DNA of 64,000 bases from Pyxicephalus adspersus (lineage: Eukaryota; Chordata; Amphibia; Anura; Pyxicephalidae), in the NCBI RefSeq assembly GCF_032062135.1, contig NC_092862.1, forward strand, positions 69,320,205-69,384,204. Reading direction: 5' to 3'. Each line of letters begins with the position of its first letter. Within the stretch, counting starts at the first letter, position 1. Position numbers and translations under genes: made by a program. Positions 20,971 through 33,831 of this stretch are shown in pieces. Below the pieces are notes generated by a model. The model worked only from the letters and a program-made list of their open reading frames with translations. It did not search any database and had not been told where the DNA came from.

Positions 20971-23900
20971 TAATAGTTATCTTTTATCACTTTTATCTAT
21001 TATTTTAATTCACTCCCACTGCCCTGATTTAGTGCTTCTTTGTTTCTATTTTGTTAATATCAATCTCCTATAAGCCCCTGTGGTGTTCTCTTTACTGCAA
21101 GTTAATGTCCTAGAGAGTCCAGGGGGAGGGAACAGGGAGGATCATTTTTTAACAGTTTAGGGGGTGTAAACAAAAGTAAAATCCAGATAGACCAGTATAA
21201 CTTTGACTTATTTTATCCATAAGCCCAAGGTGAAAATGCGAGTTAAGTGCACTTTAAGGTTAAGGATTAAAATATTAAAAGTAAGCGGGATAAGGCACTG
21301 AATTGAGATTTATGGAGTTAAGAGAGATATCTGATAGTTACAGGTTTAGGAAAACATGTAAAATGTATAAAGCAAGGACATACCAGCAAAGTGGAATGCA
21401 AATTTAAATGTATTGCCAGTTCCGCAAAACCACACCCTTTTGCTAAATAACACTTTCTAAAATACATTGGGAAATCAATATTTAAATCTTCTGGGTCTCC
21501 CACAGCTGCCTCATGTTCCTCCTGTTGATCTCTATGTTACCACTGTATCCTGTAGTGGCATGAGAGTATCAAAAGAAAACAGTAAGAGCCATGGGGGACC
21601 CAAGTGATCAACACTTAAAAGTTTCCCGGAGATTTTCAGATGATCATTTTACAGTTTAGTTTTTTGGACAATGGAAGAGGGAAGAATTTTGCTGTTTTAA
21701 TCATGGTAATAGGATGCATCCTATATGCAGGTGTCATTATATTTTAATTATTTTGCTTATAGTCTTATAATAACACATTAAAAGGACTTTGTATTCATGA
21801 TTTAACTGTTTATATTAGAATCTTGGGTAAAAAACAAAACAAAAAAACATTCATACAACTCGTAAATGTATAGGTATGGGAAATTGATGAGGCTGAATTG
21901 AACTTTCATTTGATTTTCAATAAAAAATATTACACCAGCTACATAGCAAAAGGTAGCATCTATTCTCAAAACAAAGTGTGCTGGACCTCATACTTCCTCA
22001 ACTTTACTGAGCTGGGTGCGTGAACTTTGCTAATTGGCGACCTCTACCTTTGGCTGACGACCTCTTCAGAGAGAAAGAGTACTTCTCTTAAATATGATAA
22101 AGGTAAAAGATTTTTCACTCAGACTGGGGTTTCTTTCTAAAGAAATTTAAGAAACCTTTGAAATGTATTTTAGTTGGTTTAAATGAAAGTTCAAATGTGT
22201 TTTAGGTGTTAATGGCTTTTGCACAGTTGCAGATCAGAGTTTAGGGGTAATGTTCTTTTTACTTGCTTATACCACTAAAAGCTCAACATCAATAACTACT
22301 ACAAGACAAATCAGCATACCTGTTGTTCCTACCCCAAATAAATTTTTTCATATAATGGCACCAATATAAATGTAAACATGTAAAAGCCATCCAGCTTTAG
22401 TATGCAGCATGTGTTCATTACCATACTGTCAGTACAGATCTTTAACACAGTAGATATTGTTGAGTTTTATTTTGGACTAGTTACAAGAATCTGTTTAAAT
22501 CCTTAGCTGGCAATGGTTGGTTTACCAGAAATAGGGCTAAAATCCAAACAGTCAGAATAGTGCAAGCTATTCAGCCAGCATTTTTTTTATTATTAGAGAT
22601 ACTGATCTTTCTTATGGAGTCTATGATTATGCTTCACAAAGAAAAACTTTAGCATTTAATACATAGCTATTTTTGTGGCAGTATGAAAATGTGACATGCT
22701 GCAACATCAGAAACATCACACGCCGAAAATGTTAATTCAGTAATTTATTTCTTCTTTTAAAAATGCTACCAGCAATAATTTCTCAAAGTGCTCATTAATT
22801 CAATGATGTCGTACTGTACTTGGGAAAAGTTTGCTTTTTCACTTGACATGCTATGAGATCAGAAGGAAATGAGGGATTAAACAAAGTGTGAGCGATAATA
22901 ATTAAATGCAGCTGCTTAAAACCTGTCTTAAAACCAAGCTATATCTGAAGGACAGATAATCTCTTTCATTCCTGATTTGCAATTTAACCTTTCATGTTTA
23001 TTATTCATGTACTTATTAGTAAGATAAGTAAATCCAGATGAATAACCTTATTAGCTTTTTTTATTTTATTAGAAGGATCAATGCTGAAATCACATTCTTA
23101 CTATGATCTTTGAGAGTTTACCAGATGGTTGCAAGTGAGTCTTTAAAAAATGGGATTGACTAATTTTCTACAATTAGGTTTAATATCTAAATATAGATGA
23201 ATTTGAAAAAAAAAATGATGTGAATCCTGTGGGTTTAAGGACAGCAATCCTAGTGAAATTATGGCAGATTTAGCTGGTACTTTCTTTTATTAATCATAAC
23301 GCCTTGTATGGACATTGAGCAATGACCAACAGGGTTAGAAGGGCTAATAGCGGAGCTTTTAGGTAAATTAGCTCCTTGCTTTTGATGGGGTGCACAGCGC
23401 AAACATAGTGTCAGTAAAGCTATTGCAGGATAAAGATAGTAAAAGATGACAAACTGTATAATGAGAACTAGGGCCAATTAGAAAACCTTCAGTTTGTGTT
23501 CCTAATATCGGGGTATTTCTGTCATTCATTTAATTTGAAAATATTTCTTTCAGGGTCCTCATGCTCATGGGAAGTCAGGAAGTGTGCACCCTATTTTGCA
23601 CCATTCAAGGTTACCTGTCATTTAACATTGGGGGATATCTTGTGAGAAGGGTGGCAGTACCTACTCCCATTGCATTGCATTGGGGTACACTACTACGCCT
23701 TACTTATTTCCACAAGGAACACTACTAACTCTAACTATTTATAAAAATAGGGAAACAGACATTCCCTTGAACACTCCCTGGTTTGAATTTTCCAGGTCCA
23801 TGTGTTTCAATGGCAGAAACTTATTTCCCAGAATTTGAGGGAATGTCAGATTCCATTTTTTTAAACGGAGCACAAAATATTCAAAGTTTAAAAAATAACA

Positions 23901-25185
23901 CTGAATGAAAAACCCTTTAATGAATTAAAACACACACATAGACTATAACATTTTTTGTGTTCCCAGAAGTAAATCAACCTTTATCCTGTGATATATGGTA
24001 ATGACAATGTCCAGTGATGTAAACTATTCTTATCCTGCTGTATTGCAATGTTCCTTTTGAATTCACTAAATCTTTTCTGAACCTGGACAGATTAATAATA
24101 CCTATTAATGATAGATAATTTTTGTGGTGCATTTAACAATGAAAAGAACAAAAACAAATTGCTAATGAATGGGTGTTGTGCTCATATAAATTGATAAAAT
24201 ATGAGAAAATCAACACTTTGTCTGCCAAAACCATGGTGTTCCTCATTAGAACAGGAATAAATGACCTCCAATTATGCAACCCACAATCAATGTCATGCTA
24301 TAATGCAATAATTGCTGCTCCATGAAAAATGAATTTGTTTTGGTGAAATTAAAAACTTAAAAATAAAATTAATTTATAATTTAAAACTCTTGATTTTAAA
24401 AAGGTGTAACAAGGTAACTAATGTATCATTTTACTCTTCTCTATTACAAGTGTACACCAAATATAATTTCCATTTCTCCCTTTCTTTTATAGCTTAATAT
24501 CCAATAAGTATGGGATGACCCAATAAGTAGGTGATTCAGCAGAATTTATTTAGCCAGTGAATGTTGTCATTTTTAGGTATAAAACACAAAACAGGATTCA
24601 CAGTGCAACCCATCCACAACTGAAATGCAACCACAACTGTTTGCGAATGCATGAACAAAGTGTTTCCCAGTCTCTCAACATATAGTTGAATGGGATCATG
24701 GTTAAGAATGTGGTGCAAGGCTGAGGTTGACAGCAAGTTTGCAATAGGTCTAAGTTGAATTAGTTGGCAAACTCTATTTCAATTTTAAGTTCATTATGTG
24801 GACCAGACAAGGCACATATAAACTTACATATAAACCAGCCTTGGTTGCTGGATTTTGCATGCCATTTGGTATACCTCAGCAGTTCATGCCCTGTGTGGCT
24901 GTTTCACTAATGCAGAGTTGTTTAAACACAATATACTTCATTTTCCTTTTACAGTTCTGTATGCTCTGTGGAAATTTGTAGGTATAGAACATGTTGCTAT
25001 TAATATTGTCAGTATCACTTGAAAAAGAGGACAAGAAGAGGGCAGAGTTGTAGTAGGAGGATGTGGTGGTTCAGATAAGTGAAATGTTTAAAGTTTGCAA
25101 AACTCTTGGTAGTACCACAAATTAAAGTGTACTCCCTGGGGTTTGCTGCCCATCTGCCCCTTTGCTCAATCAGTATTCTTTAAAG
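20971..25185. other. AT-rich non-coding DNA
   Basis: About 4.2 kb with no recognisable gene, TIR element or tandem array. Only poly(A)/poly(T) runs and short chance ORFs are present. Conservation cannot be assessed from one genome. Confidence 0.55.
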
Positions 25186-25451
25186 TAGTGTTTTTCAACC
25201 AGGGTTCCGTGGAAGGTTGTTTGGGGTTCCAATTTGCAACTCTCAGATCAGTTTAACTGATGCCAACGATCTTTCTGGATATCTTTAAGGGTCGCATTCT
25301 TCCCATTGGCCAGCAATGTAGGAGGCATTCTTTCTACTAACCACCACATGGATGTACTGTGCGTTTTGGATATAGTAATTATAGTAGGGGTTTCCTTGAA
25401 GACCTGAAAAAAGTTTTTCAAGGGTTTCCTTAAAAAGGTCAAGAAACACAG
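25186..25451. mobile_element. hAT-like MITE (TTTTTCAACC termini)
   Basis: The left end TAGTGTTTTTCAACCAGGGT mirrors the right end AAAGGTCAAGAAACACAG. It shares TTCTTCCCATTGGCCAGCA and GAAGACCTGAAA with the copy at 6473-6743. Flanking octamers CTTTAAAG and CAGTAAAA match at five of eight positions, so a decayed 8-bp duplication is possible but unproven. Confidence 0.7.
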
Positions 25452-26061
25452 CAGTAAAATATGCATAATAACCTGCCCGTGCTTGTTGAACCACAAGTCT
25501 ATCAGGTGCACCCTGCCACCAACATTGCTCTGAACTGATGGAGGTACATTCTACATTCTTTATTACAGAGAAAGAATGGCTTTTGAGAGAAATAGTGGTG
25601 GCTGGACATGTTGTACTGGGAGATAGCAGTCCAGAAAGACATGGAAGATGGGCATATCAAGCTGTCTATAGGGCTGCAGTTGCAACGTCAACAGCCATGC
25701 AGTTTTTACATTGAGACGCTAGATGTGGTAGGTGTTTGCTTTCTACATTTTTCCAAATGATATGGAATTGAAGTTTGGCTGTTATACAACAATGCACGAG
25801 AGGGAAACTATTTTGGGGGTGAGTAATAGTAGTTCCACTTCCATCCATTCCAGGCTTCCAGTGTAGCATAAGGATTATTTTACTGTGCAGTGTATATAGT
25901 ATATACAAATAAAAAGTTTTTTTTTTTTTGCCAGGACTTCTGGTTCCAATACCAATGTGGCTGCAAAAGTATAAAATGGCCTCTCTTGACTGGATTCATT
26001 TTTGCATTAAACCAACTTTGCTATAAAACCAACAAAGCAACCTAGCCTACCTGTGCTGGTC
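25452..26061. other. Non-coding spacer
   Basis: No gene is recognised; there is a poly(T) run at ~25917-25930. Confidence 0.4.
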
Positions 26062-26391
26062 TAAGGCTATGTACACACGATGTTTCTCGTCTGGTAATCA
26101 GCCCAGGGCTGATATCTGATGAGAATCTGGTGTGTGTACAGGGCTCGTCGTCTGTCGTCCGAACGATCGACTTGGCAAATCCACTAAAGGCAGAAGAGGA
26201 ATGATTGTAATGAAAGTTAAGAGGAGAGAGCACAGCAGGTGCTGCTGCATCGTTCTCACCCTCAACCCTCTCAATTTAGTGGAGAGGTGCTGCTTGTACA
26301 GCACTTGTTCATGCATTGTGCATTCGTATGTCCAAAGGATTGTGAAAGATCTTTTCCAATGACAACTATTGCACGTGTGTACATAGCCTAA
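26062..26391. mobile_element. MITE with TAAGGCTATGTACACACG termini
   Basis: The left end TAAGGCTATGTACACACGAT mirrors the right end GCACGTGTGTACATAGCCTA. The element is ~330 bp and non-coding, with CpG-bearing stretches near the ends (CTCGTCGTCTGTCGTCCGAA). It abuts the second chromovirus on its right. A piece of a related element seems to lie within 9175-9360. Confidence 0.75.
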
Positions 26392-26485
26392 GTTTCCTGT
26401 CGCTGTCCCTTCCGTGATGGATGTTTGAGGATCTGTCAGACAAGCTGCATGAGTGATTATCTGACAACACCATTGTACAATCCTT

Positions 26486-27487
26486 ACAGGACACCCTGGG
26501 AACAAATCCACGGTCGATCTCATCTCTTGTAGATTCTGGTGGCCGGGGTTGCGTAAATGTGTTGAGGGCTATGTGTCAGCATGTAGTACTTGTGCTCGTG
26601 CTAGGGTGACACATACTCGGCCTTCTGGATCCCTACTTCCGTTGTCAATTCCATCCTGACCTTGGACTCATTTATCGATGGATTTTATCACTGATTTGCC
26701 GAATTCCTCAGGAAAAAACGTGATTCTGGTGATTGTTGATCGCTTCAAGAAGATGTCACACTTTATTGCATTGGCAAGGCTACCTAATGCTAAAACCCTC
26801 GCACAAGTGTTTGTTGATAACATCGTGAAGCTACACGGTATTCCCACGGATGTGGTGTCTGATAGGGGGACTCAAATTGTTTCCAGATTCTGGAAAGCGT
26901 TCTGCACTCGTCTGGGCATACATTTGTCCTTCTCTTCGGCCTTTCATCCTCAGTGGAATGGACAGACTGAACGCACTAACCAGAATCTGGAGACTTATTT
27001 GAGATGTTTTGTCTCAGAGAATCAGGAGTGGTCTTCTTTTTTGTCTTTGGCCGAGTTTGCCATAAATAACTGTAGGCAGGAGTCCACTGATAAGTCGCCG
27101 TTTTTTGGGGCATATGGGTTTCATCCACAATTTGGCACATTTTCTGGTACTGAGACTTCAGGCATTCCTGAAGAGGAAAGATTTTCTTCTTCTTTGTCAT
27201 CTATTTGGCAGAAAATACAAAATAATTTAAAAAAGATGGGGAACAAGTATAAACGTATGGCTGACAAGAGACGTATGAGTGGTCCGGACCTAAGAGTGGG
27301 TGATTTTGTTTGGCTGTCCACAAGAAACATTAAGTTGAAAGTACCTTCTTGGAAGTTGGGTCCAAGGTTTATTGGTCAATATAAGATCTCTGCCATTATT
27401 AACCCAGTTGCTTTTCGTCTTGAACTTCCACAGGCTTTGAAGATTCATAATGTGTTCCACAAATCACTGTTGAAGAGATTTTTTTGA
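26486..27487 (+). pseudogene. Ty3/gypsy integrase, nearly complete, catalytic triad present
   Basis: The frame is open from GHPGNKSTVDLISCRFWWPG through ACSTCARARV (zinc-binding H..C..C N-terminus). It continues to MDFITDLP (first Asp), VVSDRGTQI (second Asp) and FHPQWNGQTERTNQ (Glu), and ends with the GPY/F-like KLGPRFIGQYKISAI and HNVFHKSLLKRFF. The only interruption of the core is one in-frame TGA at 26657-26659, where relatives commonly have Arg. A second TGA (27485-27487) follows a run of seven T at the linker to the chromodomain. The enzyme would insert element cDNA in the nucleus. It has no methionine start of its own, as expected for a Pol domain. Confidence 0.92.
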
Positions 27488-27502
27488 GCCTTTGGAACTG
27501 TC

Positions 27503-27745
27503 TTCCTTGCCTCCCCCTCCGTCATGGTGGACGGTAATCTAGAATTTGAGATTGCCAGGATACTGGACTCTCGATTTCTCCGTAGATCTCTCCAGTATCT
27601 CGTTCACTGGAAGGGGTACGGTCCGGAGGAGAGAATGTGGGTTCCAGCGACCGACGTTAATGCTAGTCGTCTAGTGAGAGCTTTCCACAGGGCTAATCCG
27701 GATAAGGTCGGTCCTGGGTGTCCGGAGGCCGTGACGGATGTTTGA
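27503..27745 (+). pseudogene. Chromodomain of the second element
   Basis: It encodes MVDGNLEFEIARILDSRFL, LQYLVHWKGYGPEERMWVPA and VNASRLVRAFHRANPDK, a complete integrase-linked chromodomain. It lies in the same frame as the integrase, separated by the TGA at 27485 and a Pro/Ser-rich linker that reads better in another frame. That suggests two compensating indels. It runs slightly into the LTR before its stop. It resembles the chromodomain at 10930-11164 but is clearly a different lineage. Confidence 0.9.
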
Positions 27746-28301
27746 GGATCTGTCAGACAAGTTGCATGTGTGATTATCTGACAGTCTCTTTGTTTTTACT
27801 TGTTTCTGTGTTGTTGTTTGTAATGACCACTCCCCTTGTATCAGGTGCAGCTGGTGGTCATTAGTGCTCCTCCATTTAGTCTGGCCTCACACTTCCTGCT
27901 GTGCGGTTGATATTCACTGCTGGGTTGTGAATAGCTGGGGCGTTGAGCCATCCTGTGTTCCTGTTGATATCTGCTAATAAGATAAGTTGCTTTACCTTTG
28001 GTGTTTTGGTGTTTTGTGTTTATTTAGTTGTTTACTAGGCCTCAGGGAGACACTGGGTCCTTCATAGGGGAAGCAACCAGCAGTCTCAAGCCAGACACTA
28101 CTGCCAGGGCTATACAGGGCTAGTAGGGACTAGGTTTCAGTGTATGAGTATCCTCACCATCAGGGGATACTCATATGGTTAGGAGTTAGGGCAAGATTAG
28201 GGTGTCTGCAAGGGGTGACCATTCTCTTTTCCCTAGCCATTTGAGGCCTAGTAGTGACCAACACCTTTCTGTTTTCCCTCCCCTCCCTGTTATACGTGAC
28301 A
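27731..28301 (+). repeat. 3' LTR of the second chromovirus, ~570 bp
   Basis: It starts GTGACGGATGTTTGAGG and ends TGTTATACGTGACA. It contains a 10-bp-arm hairpin ATGAGTATCC...GGATACTCAT at 28144-28174. The start is defined by comparison with the 53-bp 5' fragment and could be a few bases off. Confidence 0.75.
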
Positions 28302-30834
28302 TTTCCTGTCTATAACTAGGACTACAGATAGTATAGTTACTTCTACTTCAAGGTTTTGAGAATGGCTGCTTGCATTCTATGAAAAAAGTAGATGCCTCTA
28401 AAGACCCCTAAATGGGTGAACTGTTAAGCAAGCAAACCTCTGTATCACTGAAATACAGGTGCTTACATTTTACTCTGAAAAACCTTTATCTATCAGACTT
28501 GCTCAAATCATGTCATAAAGCTGCTGATAAATGTTGAATTTCTTTTGCTGACATGACATCTGACTTCCTACTCAGGTAAAAAGATTACATTTTCCCATCT
28601 ATCCTACAGAGGAAAAAAACAAGTCAAGTCAAGTCATGGTACTTGTTCTTACAGTTTTGTTGTATTGCTTTTATCTGTTTTTATATGTTTGATAATTATG
28701 ACATACCTTTGTTATCACAAGTTCATTTACTACCTCTGAAGAGTACATTCTGGTATATGCACCTAATAGAAACAAACTTATAACTTTTTACTATCATTTA
28801 CAGAAAGGTGCTAAATGAGTCATTTTAACCATCTGCCTATTAGCAATTTTAATTACATTTTTACCATAGTCCTTACTTTTTTTCAAAAAATACCCAATGT
28901 ATCCTTGTAAATTGCTCTATGTATTCTCCTTTATAAAGCCGTATACTAAATACTAACCAAGGCAGGGACCTGTGCAGAAGTTACTCCATCCTGGCCCAGC
29001 CAGTCAGGATCACCAAAGATTGTATCTGGGAAGAGAAGAAGTAAAAAGATGATGGCGCAGTGTGACGGAAAGGTGAGTATAGCAGGGATTAGTTTTTGTC
29101 TTTGCTTTTGACAGTAGAAAAGATTCTACTTGCATTATTTGTTTTGTGCACAATGTAAAACACTACTTGTGTGTGTATGTGTGCAGCATCAATTAAATAT
29201 GTGATATGTAACTATATTTTTCAACAAAGCTAATATACACAGCTCTAATCAATAATACTGAGAAGGATGCACACTACTGTTCCTATAGCTAAATCTAAAG
29301 TGCCCATATTTTTCCTGATCTTAATGATCTTTATTTTTTACTTAAGGTTTTATAATCATCACTAAAATATAAAAGTACTGCTTTTCTTTTTTCATACTTA
29401 TTGTATATTATGCTTCCCCCCAATCTTTTAGCTTATAAGCTTGATTGGGAAGAATACCCTCCTCCTCAGTTGTCATACAAAAATGCTTTGACAAATAACT
29501 ATACTATCAAAGATAATAATAATAAATAAAATCAATAATGGCATTTGGCAAAAAAGATTTTGAAAAATGTTACTATTAAAAATAATTAAAACCAGTATTA
29601 TTGACTAGTGCTGCAAGAAACTGAATACTCTTAAAATGTTTATTGCACATGTTAACTTGTAAAAGAGATGGCTGTGGAAACATTTGGTAAATGCATAGGT
29701 CAAAGTTGCAAAATAAAATGTTTGTAAAGAAACTATATTTAAGAGTAATTAATGGTTTACTTTCACAGATTAGTTTTAGATCAGCTTTTGATGCATATTA
29801 CCTGGTGACAGATAGTTGGCAGATTTCTTGAAATCAACACTAAATTTTAATATGGTGGCCATATAAAAGATAGCAGCTACACATGAAAGGTAATTCAATC
29901 ATGCCACTGAAACATTTTTTAAACATAAACTTTGTATTACTATAATTTTTTGTGTTACATGAGTTTCTTGTTACCAAACTCAAAACAACATTTTATTGTA
30001 TCATTTGTTTTAACTTTTTATTGTAACTTTAAAAAATACAATCTAGTAATAAAAAAATGTGTGCTCAATTACCTTAAAATATCTTTTTGAGAGAAGGAAG
30101 TAATTGCCAGTGATGTGACATTTGGTAGAAAGCATTGGTTGCCTAGCAAGAATTACCATTTTTGTTTTGAGACATGAAAACATTCTGTAGATTAAAAGCA
30201 GTAGATCACAGTAAGAACGTGACCTATCCATCAAAACAGTATATTTTGTCAAGTTTAATAAAAGTTTAGTAACTAGTCTTTTTTCAATTTGAATTTGATA
30301 GCCTATGGCCTTATTCTACACAGTCTGACATGTACAAAATAACTACAGCAAATAGAATATCTCAAATTTAGATTTCAATTTCAATTGCATCTCTATTCTG
30401 CATCATGTAGCTTTAAAATTGTCCTTAAATTCTACAAACAATTTTCTTTAAAAATACTAAGGTCATATGAACTGTCTTAAAAAAAGTTTGTGTGATATAT
30501 ATAAACTTACCAATTTTACCCTGGCATATTTAGTTACAGTGCATAAAGCCATTTTGCTAGTAATTTATATTAGTAAACTAATCTGTCTTCCACCTATAAT
30601 GCTGTTTTAACATTTCTACCCCAGTGTTTTGACACCAATTCACACCTTCAGCTATGAAAATCAAAGGTTTAACACCAATGCAGATTCCCAGACACTGAGC
30701 ATAGGCAAGTAAATAGAACATTCTGTGGCAATTGGTTTAAGGTTTTTATGCTGTGTGGATATAAATTCTTGGGTCCTTTTGAAGGTGACTAACTATATGG
30801 GAAATAACCTGGAAAAGATTTGGTCCAGGATTGA
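28302..30834. other. AT-rich non-coding DNA
   Basis: No gene is supported. A short patch at 28970-29090 (CTGGCCCAGCCAGTCAGGAT, ATGATGGCGCAGTGTGACGG) looks like a MITE interior fragment, but I could not find its termini. Confidence 0.5.
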
Positions 30835-30934
30835 AAACATTTGCTTTAAAATAGAAATGAATTCCAGGTTTTTGGGATCTCCCAGCTTCACCGAAAATGT
30901 ATTCTATCCAGTCTTGGAGAGCTTTAATAAATCA

Positions 30935-30937
<3 letters not shown>
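30835..30937 (+). repeat. Fragment of a palindromic dispersed repeat
   Basis: ATTCCAGG, CTCCCAGCTTCACCGA and TTGGAGAGCTTTAATAAATC match the right half of the element at 55065-55235 in the same order. The left half is not obvious here. Confidence 0.65.

Positions 30938-31019
<82 letters not shown>
30938..31019. repeat. Compound (CT)n(AT)n microsatellite
   Basis: About 37 bp of CT repeats runs into about 45 bp of AT repeats. It accounts for the serine/leucine and tyrosine/isoleucine runs of the ORF crossing it. It sits exactly at the end of the fragment at 30835-30937. Confidence 0.95.
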
Positions 31020-31022
<3 letters not shown>

Positions 31023-31849
31023 TAAATATACATACTCTCTAGAAGAAGTTATATTAATATATATTGCATTGCCTGAAGAGTTGCCTCAGTAACAGTGAGC
31101 TTTGTTACTATTTTATCACTAATGCATTCTGTAAAAGATGAGGGAATATATTAAACATGTATATTTCATCTTTTTACAAAAAATGAATTGGATCTCAAAA
31201 GAATCTTTTCATTATAATGCAGCTGAACAAAATAGCATAACCATTTACAAGCTAGGTGTCATGTTTGCTTTAAATATACACAATGCATTTTCTGTGATTT
31301 TTCGGTACATGACAGTATGTGCAATGAATTATTTACACAGTATGCACCTTAAATAGCACAATATAGGACAATTTAGCATTTTTTAAAAAACAAATACATT
31401 TTGTTCTTTTGACAGCAAATATCAGTATGTCAGATTAGAAAACAAGTTTAGGTAAGATTCCAAATATAAAAAAATTACAAAATGTTGGTTAAACCCTTTA
31501 TATGATCTAGTACACCTAACACGCAATACAATATTTATGCAAATTAAATAAAGCATGAGTACCTACAAACATTACTATTATATAAACACATGCGAGGTGT
31601 GTAAAGGAAATTCACTCTTGGAAAAGAAAGGAGACTCTCTTACTGTCCTCCAACTTTCAAATTTTGAAGCATTTTTGAAAAATAAATTTTTGAGTTTGAA
31701 TTTAAATTATTATATAGACTGATTCAATTGATAGTACAGAGCATTATACGTTAAGCGATTCTGTGCAATACTGTAATGAACCAGTAAGAGGAAATATTAT
31801 GCACTTAGAAATTATTTTTGCATTCTACCTTCTTCTTCATTTACTTTTT
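31020..31849. other. AT-rich non-coding DNA
   Basis: No gene or repeat structure is recognised. Confidence 0.45.
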
Positions 31850-32215
31850 ATTTGATTGGTAGAGGCAGCTAAAGCATATCTCCCAGCACTCTGGCGACAG
31901 CTACAGACTACCATACCAACAATGTGGAAAAAGACTTGTTTCCCCCTTCTCTTTCCACCTCCCCTCACCTTTTTTATTTTCTTCTGCTTCCCCTGTCCCG
32001 CACTTGTATCTAGACGGTCTAGTCTAGGTCTAGACGGAGTTCCATCACTATATTTCATACCTCTTAATGACCTACAATGTTTGCACTTGATGCATTGTTA
32101 CATTTGTTACTTACTTGTATTTTGATATTCAGAATTTTGTATATTTCCCTGTTTACATAATTTTGTAAACCTGCCTTTATTGAGTCATTAAATAAAACTT
32201 TAAATTTAAATAAAT
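31850..32215 (+). pseudogene. Possible L1-type LINE 3' end (ORF2 tail plus 3' UTR)
   Basis: VEAAKAYLPALWRQLQTTIP followed by TMWKK resembles the extreme C-terminal region of L1-clade ORF2 proteins (AAK...I...W......PT...W). It is followed by a pyrimidine-rich tract (CTTCTCTTTCCACCTCCCCTC-like) and an AATAAA-containing AT-rich tail near 32190. The remnant is short and assigned on a weak pattern. Confidence 0.35.
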
Positions 32216-33831
32216 ATATTTGCAATAAGAAGTATTTTGAACATTAAGGATCTCAAAACAGATGAACATTTTTACAAGAGGTTTTAAACACTACAAGTTA
32301 AATTAATTTGTATGAACATTGTTCTCAAGTATAATGTTTTTGTGTATGGTAGCTTCCCAGGAACCTCAAGGATCAGGGGGTAGTGATGGGGGCAGGTTGT
32401 GTTTCATCCTATGTGATTTAGTCCCTGAAGGGTGGAAGCACCATAGTTTTGCTGATGACTATTTGCACCTGGTACATAGACAACATGTTTGTTAGTTGAG
32501 ATGGGACTGGTTTAGAAGTCTAGAAGCGTTTAAAGAGGCCATCCTAAAAAGAAGAGACTGTTTCAGTGTAAATATAGCAAAACAATTATTTATGGTGTTT
32601 AAATACAATCTAAGCATTTACTTTTTATATGCATTTAAATCTAAACCTAATAAATGAACACTTGAAATAGGGTTTAGAAAGACTTAGTCAATAGATTGGT
32701 AAAGTCTGGTAAAATGTCAAACCAGAACAGTACAGAATGGGTGTGTGTGTGGGGGGAGGGCTATGGATATTGCAAATATGTGACCGAACTAGGTCAGATG
32801 ATGTTGCTGAATGGTCTTTTTGTATTCCTAAACATTGTACATGTTGAATTTAAAACTATGGCTGTACTATACTTTTGGGTAATTAAATGTTGGGTGCTCT
32901 GTGTGGGCAGAACTAACTAAAATATGTGTTTTCTACAAGTTTATTGATCAATATTATTTGTGCCTGTTGGTAGGAGACACGTTATGTATTATCATAATTA
33001 TAATACTACAGTATTTTTTTTTACAGCTCTTGATCAGGTTCAAATTGAACATGTGAGCTAATAATTGGTACAAAAGAATAATATTAAGATAGACTTGTTA
33101 GATTTTTTTTTTAAGATAATAGTCCATCAGCACCTTATTAGTTATATGCTATTTCTGTAAAGGGAGTATGTGCTGGCATAGTAACATAGTTACTAGATGG
33201 TTGGAAGCAAATTGGTTAATTCATTTATTCTAACTCATATGTATTATTCTTTTTTGTAGCATTCTTTATTTAAAAGAAAGAGAAGTAGAAGTGATAATGG
33301 AATACAAGATTTACAAAAAAAAAAACAGCGTAAAAGATATCAAAGTGTAAACAAACATGTCACAAGCAACAGTATAATTGCCATTATTCAAACCTTTCAA
33401 GACAATAGTCAGTCAAATTGCATATGATCTGTGCAGACAGCCATCTCTCAGTTACACAATTTGTGAATAACATTATTAAACTGGTTTACCTTTCTGTACC
33501 TTACCATTTGTAGTTTATTATACAAGAAAAAGAGAAAACAGAAAGATAAAAGAAGTAAAATAGTAGATCAGAAGAAATAAAGAAAAGTGAAGAAATAAAG
33601 AAAAGGCATTTATGCCTTTTTGTTGTGAAGACATAAATGCAATCTTGTGCTCGGATTCTCAGGCTTGAAAATAGGGGCGTGTATAGTCAGCAGGAGTAGC
33701 ATTAATTAGGAAATCAATAAACAAGATAGGCTATGATGGTTGTTGCCTCTACCCACACAGAGAAACTAAAACTCTGGTAAAGTCAGAAGACAACAACATG
33801 AGTGTAGAAAGTGAGATATTTAAAGAGATGT
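32216..33831. other. AT-rich non-coding DNA with possible RT scrap
   Basis: At ~32460-32510 the plus strand reads CTWYIDNMFVS, stop, DGTGL, reminiscent of the Y-I-D-D-I/F box of Penelope-like reverse transcriptases. Nothing else supports it. CATAGTAACATAGTTACTAG near 33177 may be a fragment of a dispersed repeat. Confidence 0.3.

Larger units (their letters stand above)
26414..28301 (+). mobile_element. Second Ty3/gypsy chromovirus remnant: LTR start, integrase, chromodomain, 3' LTR
   Basis: 26414-26466 matches the start of the 3' LTR (27731-27783) at 50 of 53 positions, then switches directly into integrase. Most of the 5' LTR, gag, protease, RT and RNase H are gone. The integrase, chromodomain and a whole 3' LTR follow. 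Flanking CTTCC (26409-26413) and TTTCC (28302-28306) may be a 5-bp duplication with one change. Alternatively, TTTCC at 26393-26397 would place the left edge 16 bp further out. The exact LTR start is uncertain because no clear polypurine tract remains. Confidence 0.85.

Noticed and set aside
29030..29085. Exon-like ATGATGGCGCAGTGTGACGG followed by a GTGAGT-like donor (AAGGTGAGTA)
   Set aside because: No continuing exon or homolog is visible, and the patch resembles a MITE interior; one donor-like site is not evidence for a gene.
30725..31042. 105-codon ORF with SLSLSL and YIYIYI runs
   Set aside because: The runs are translations of the (CT)n(AT)n microsatellite.
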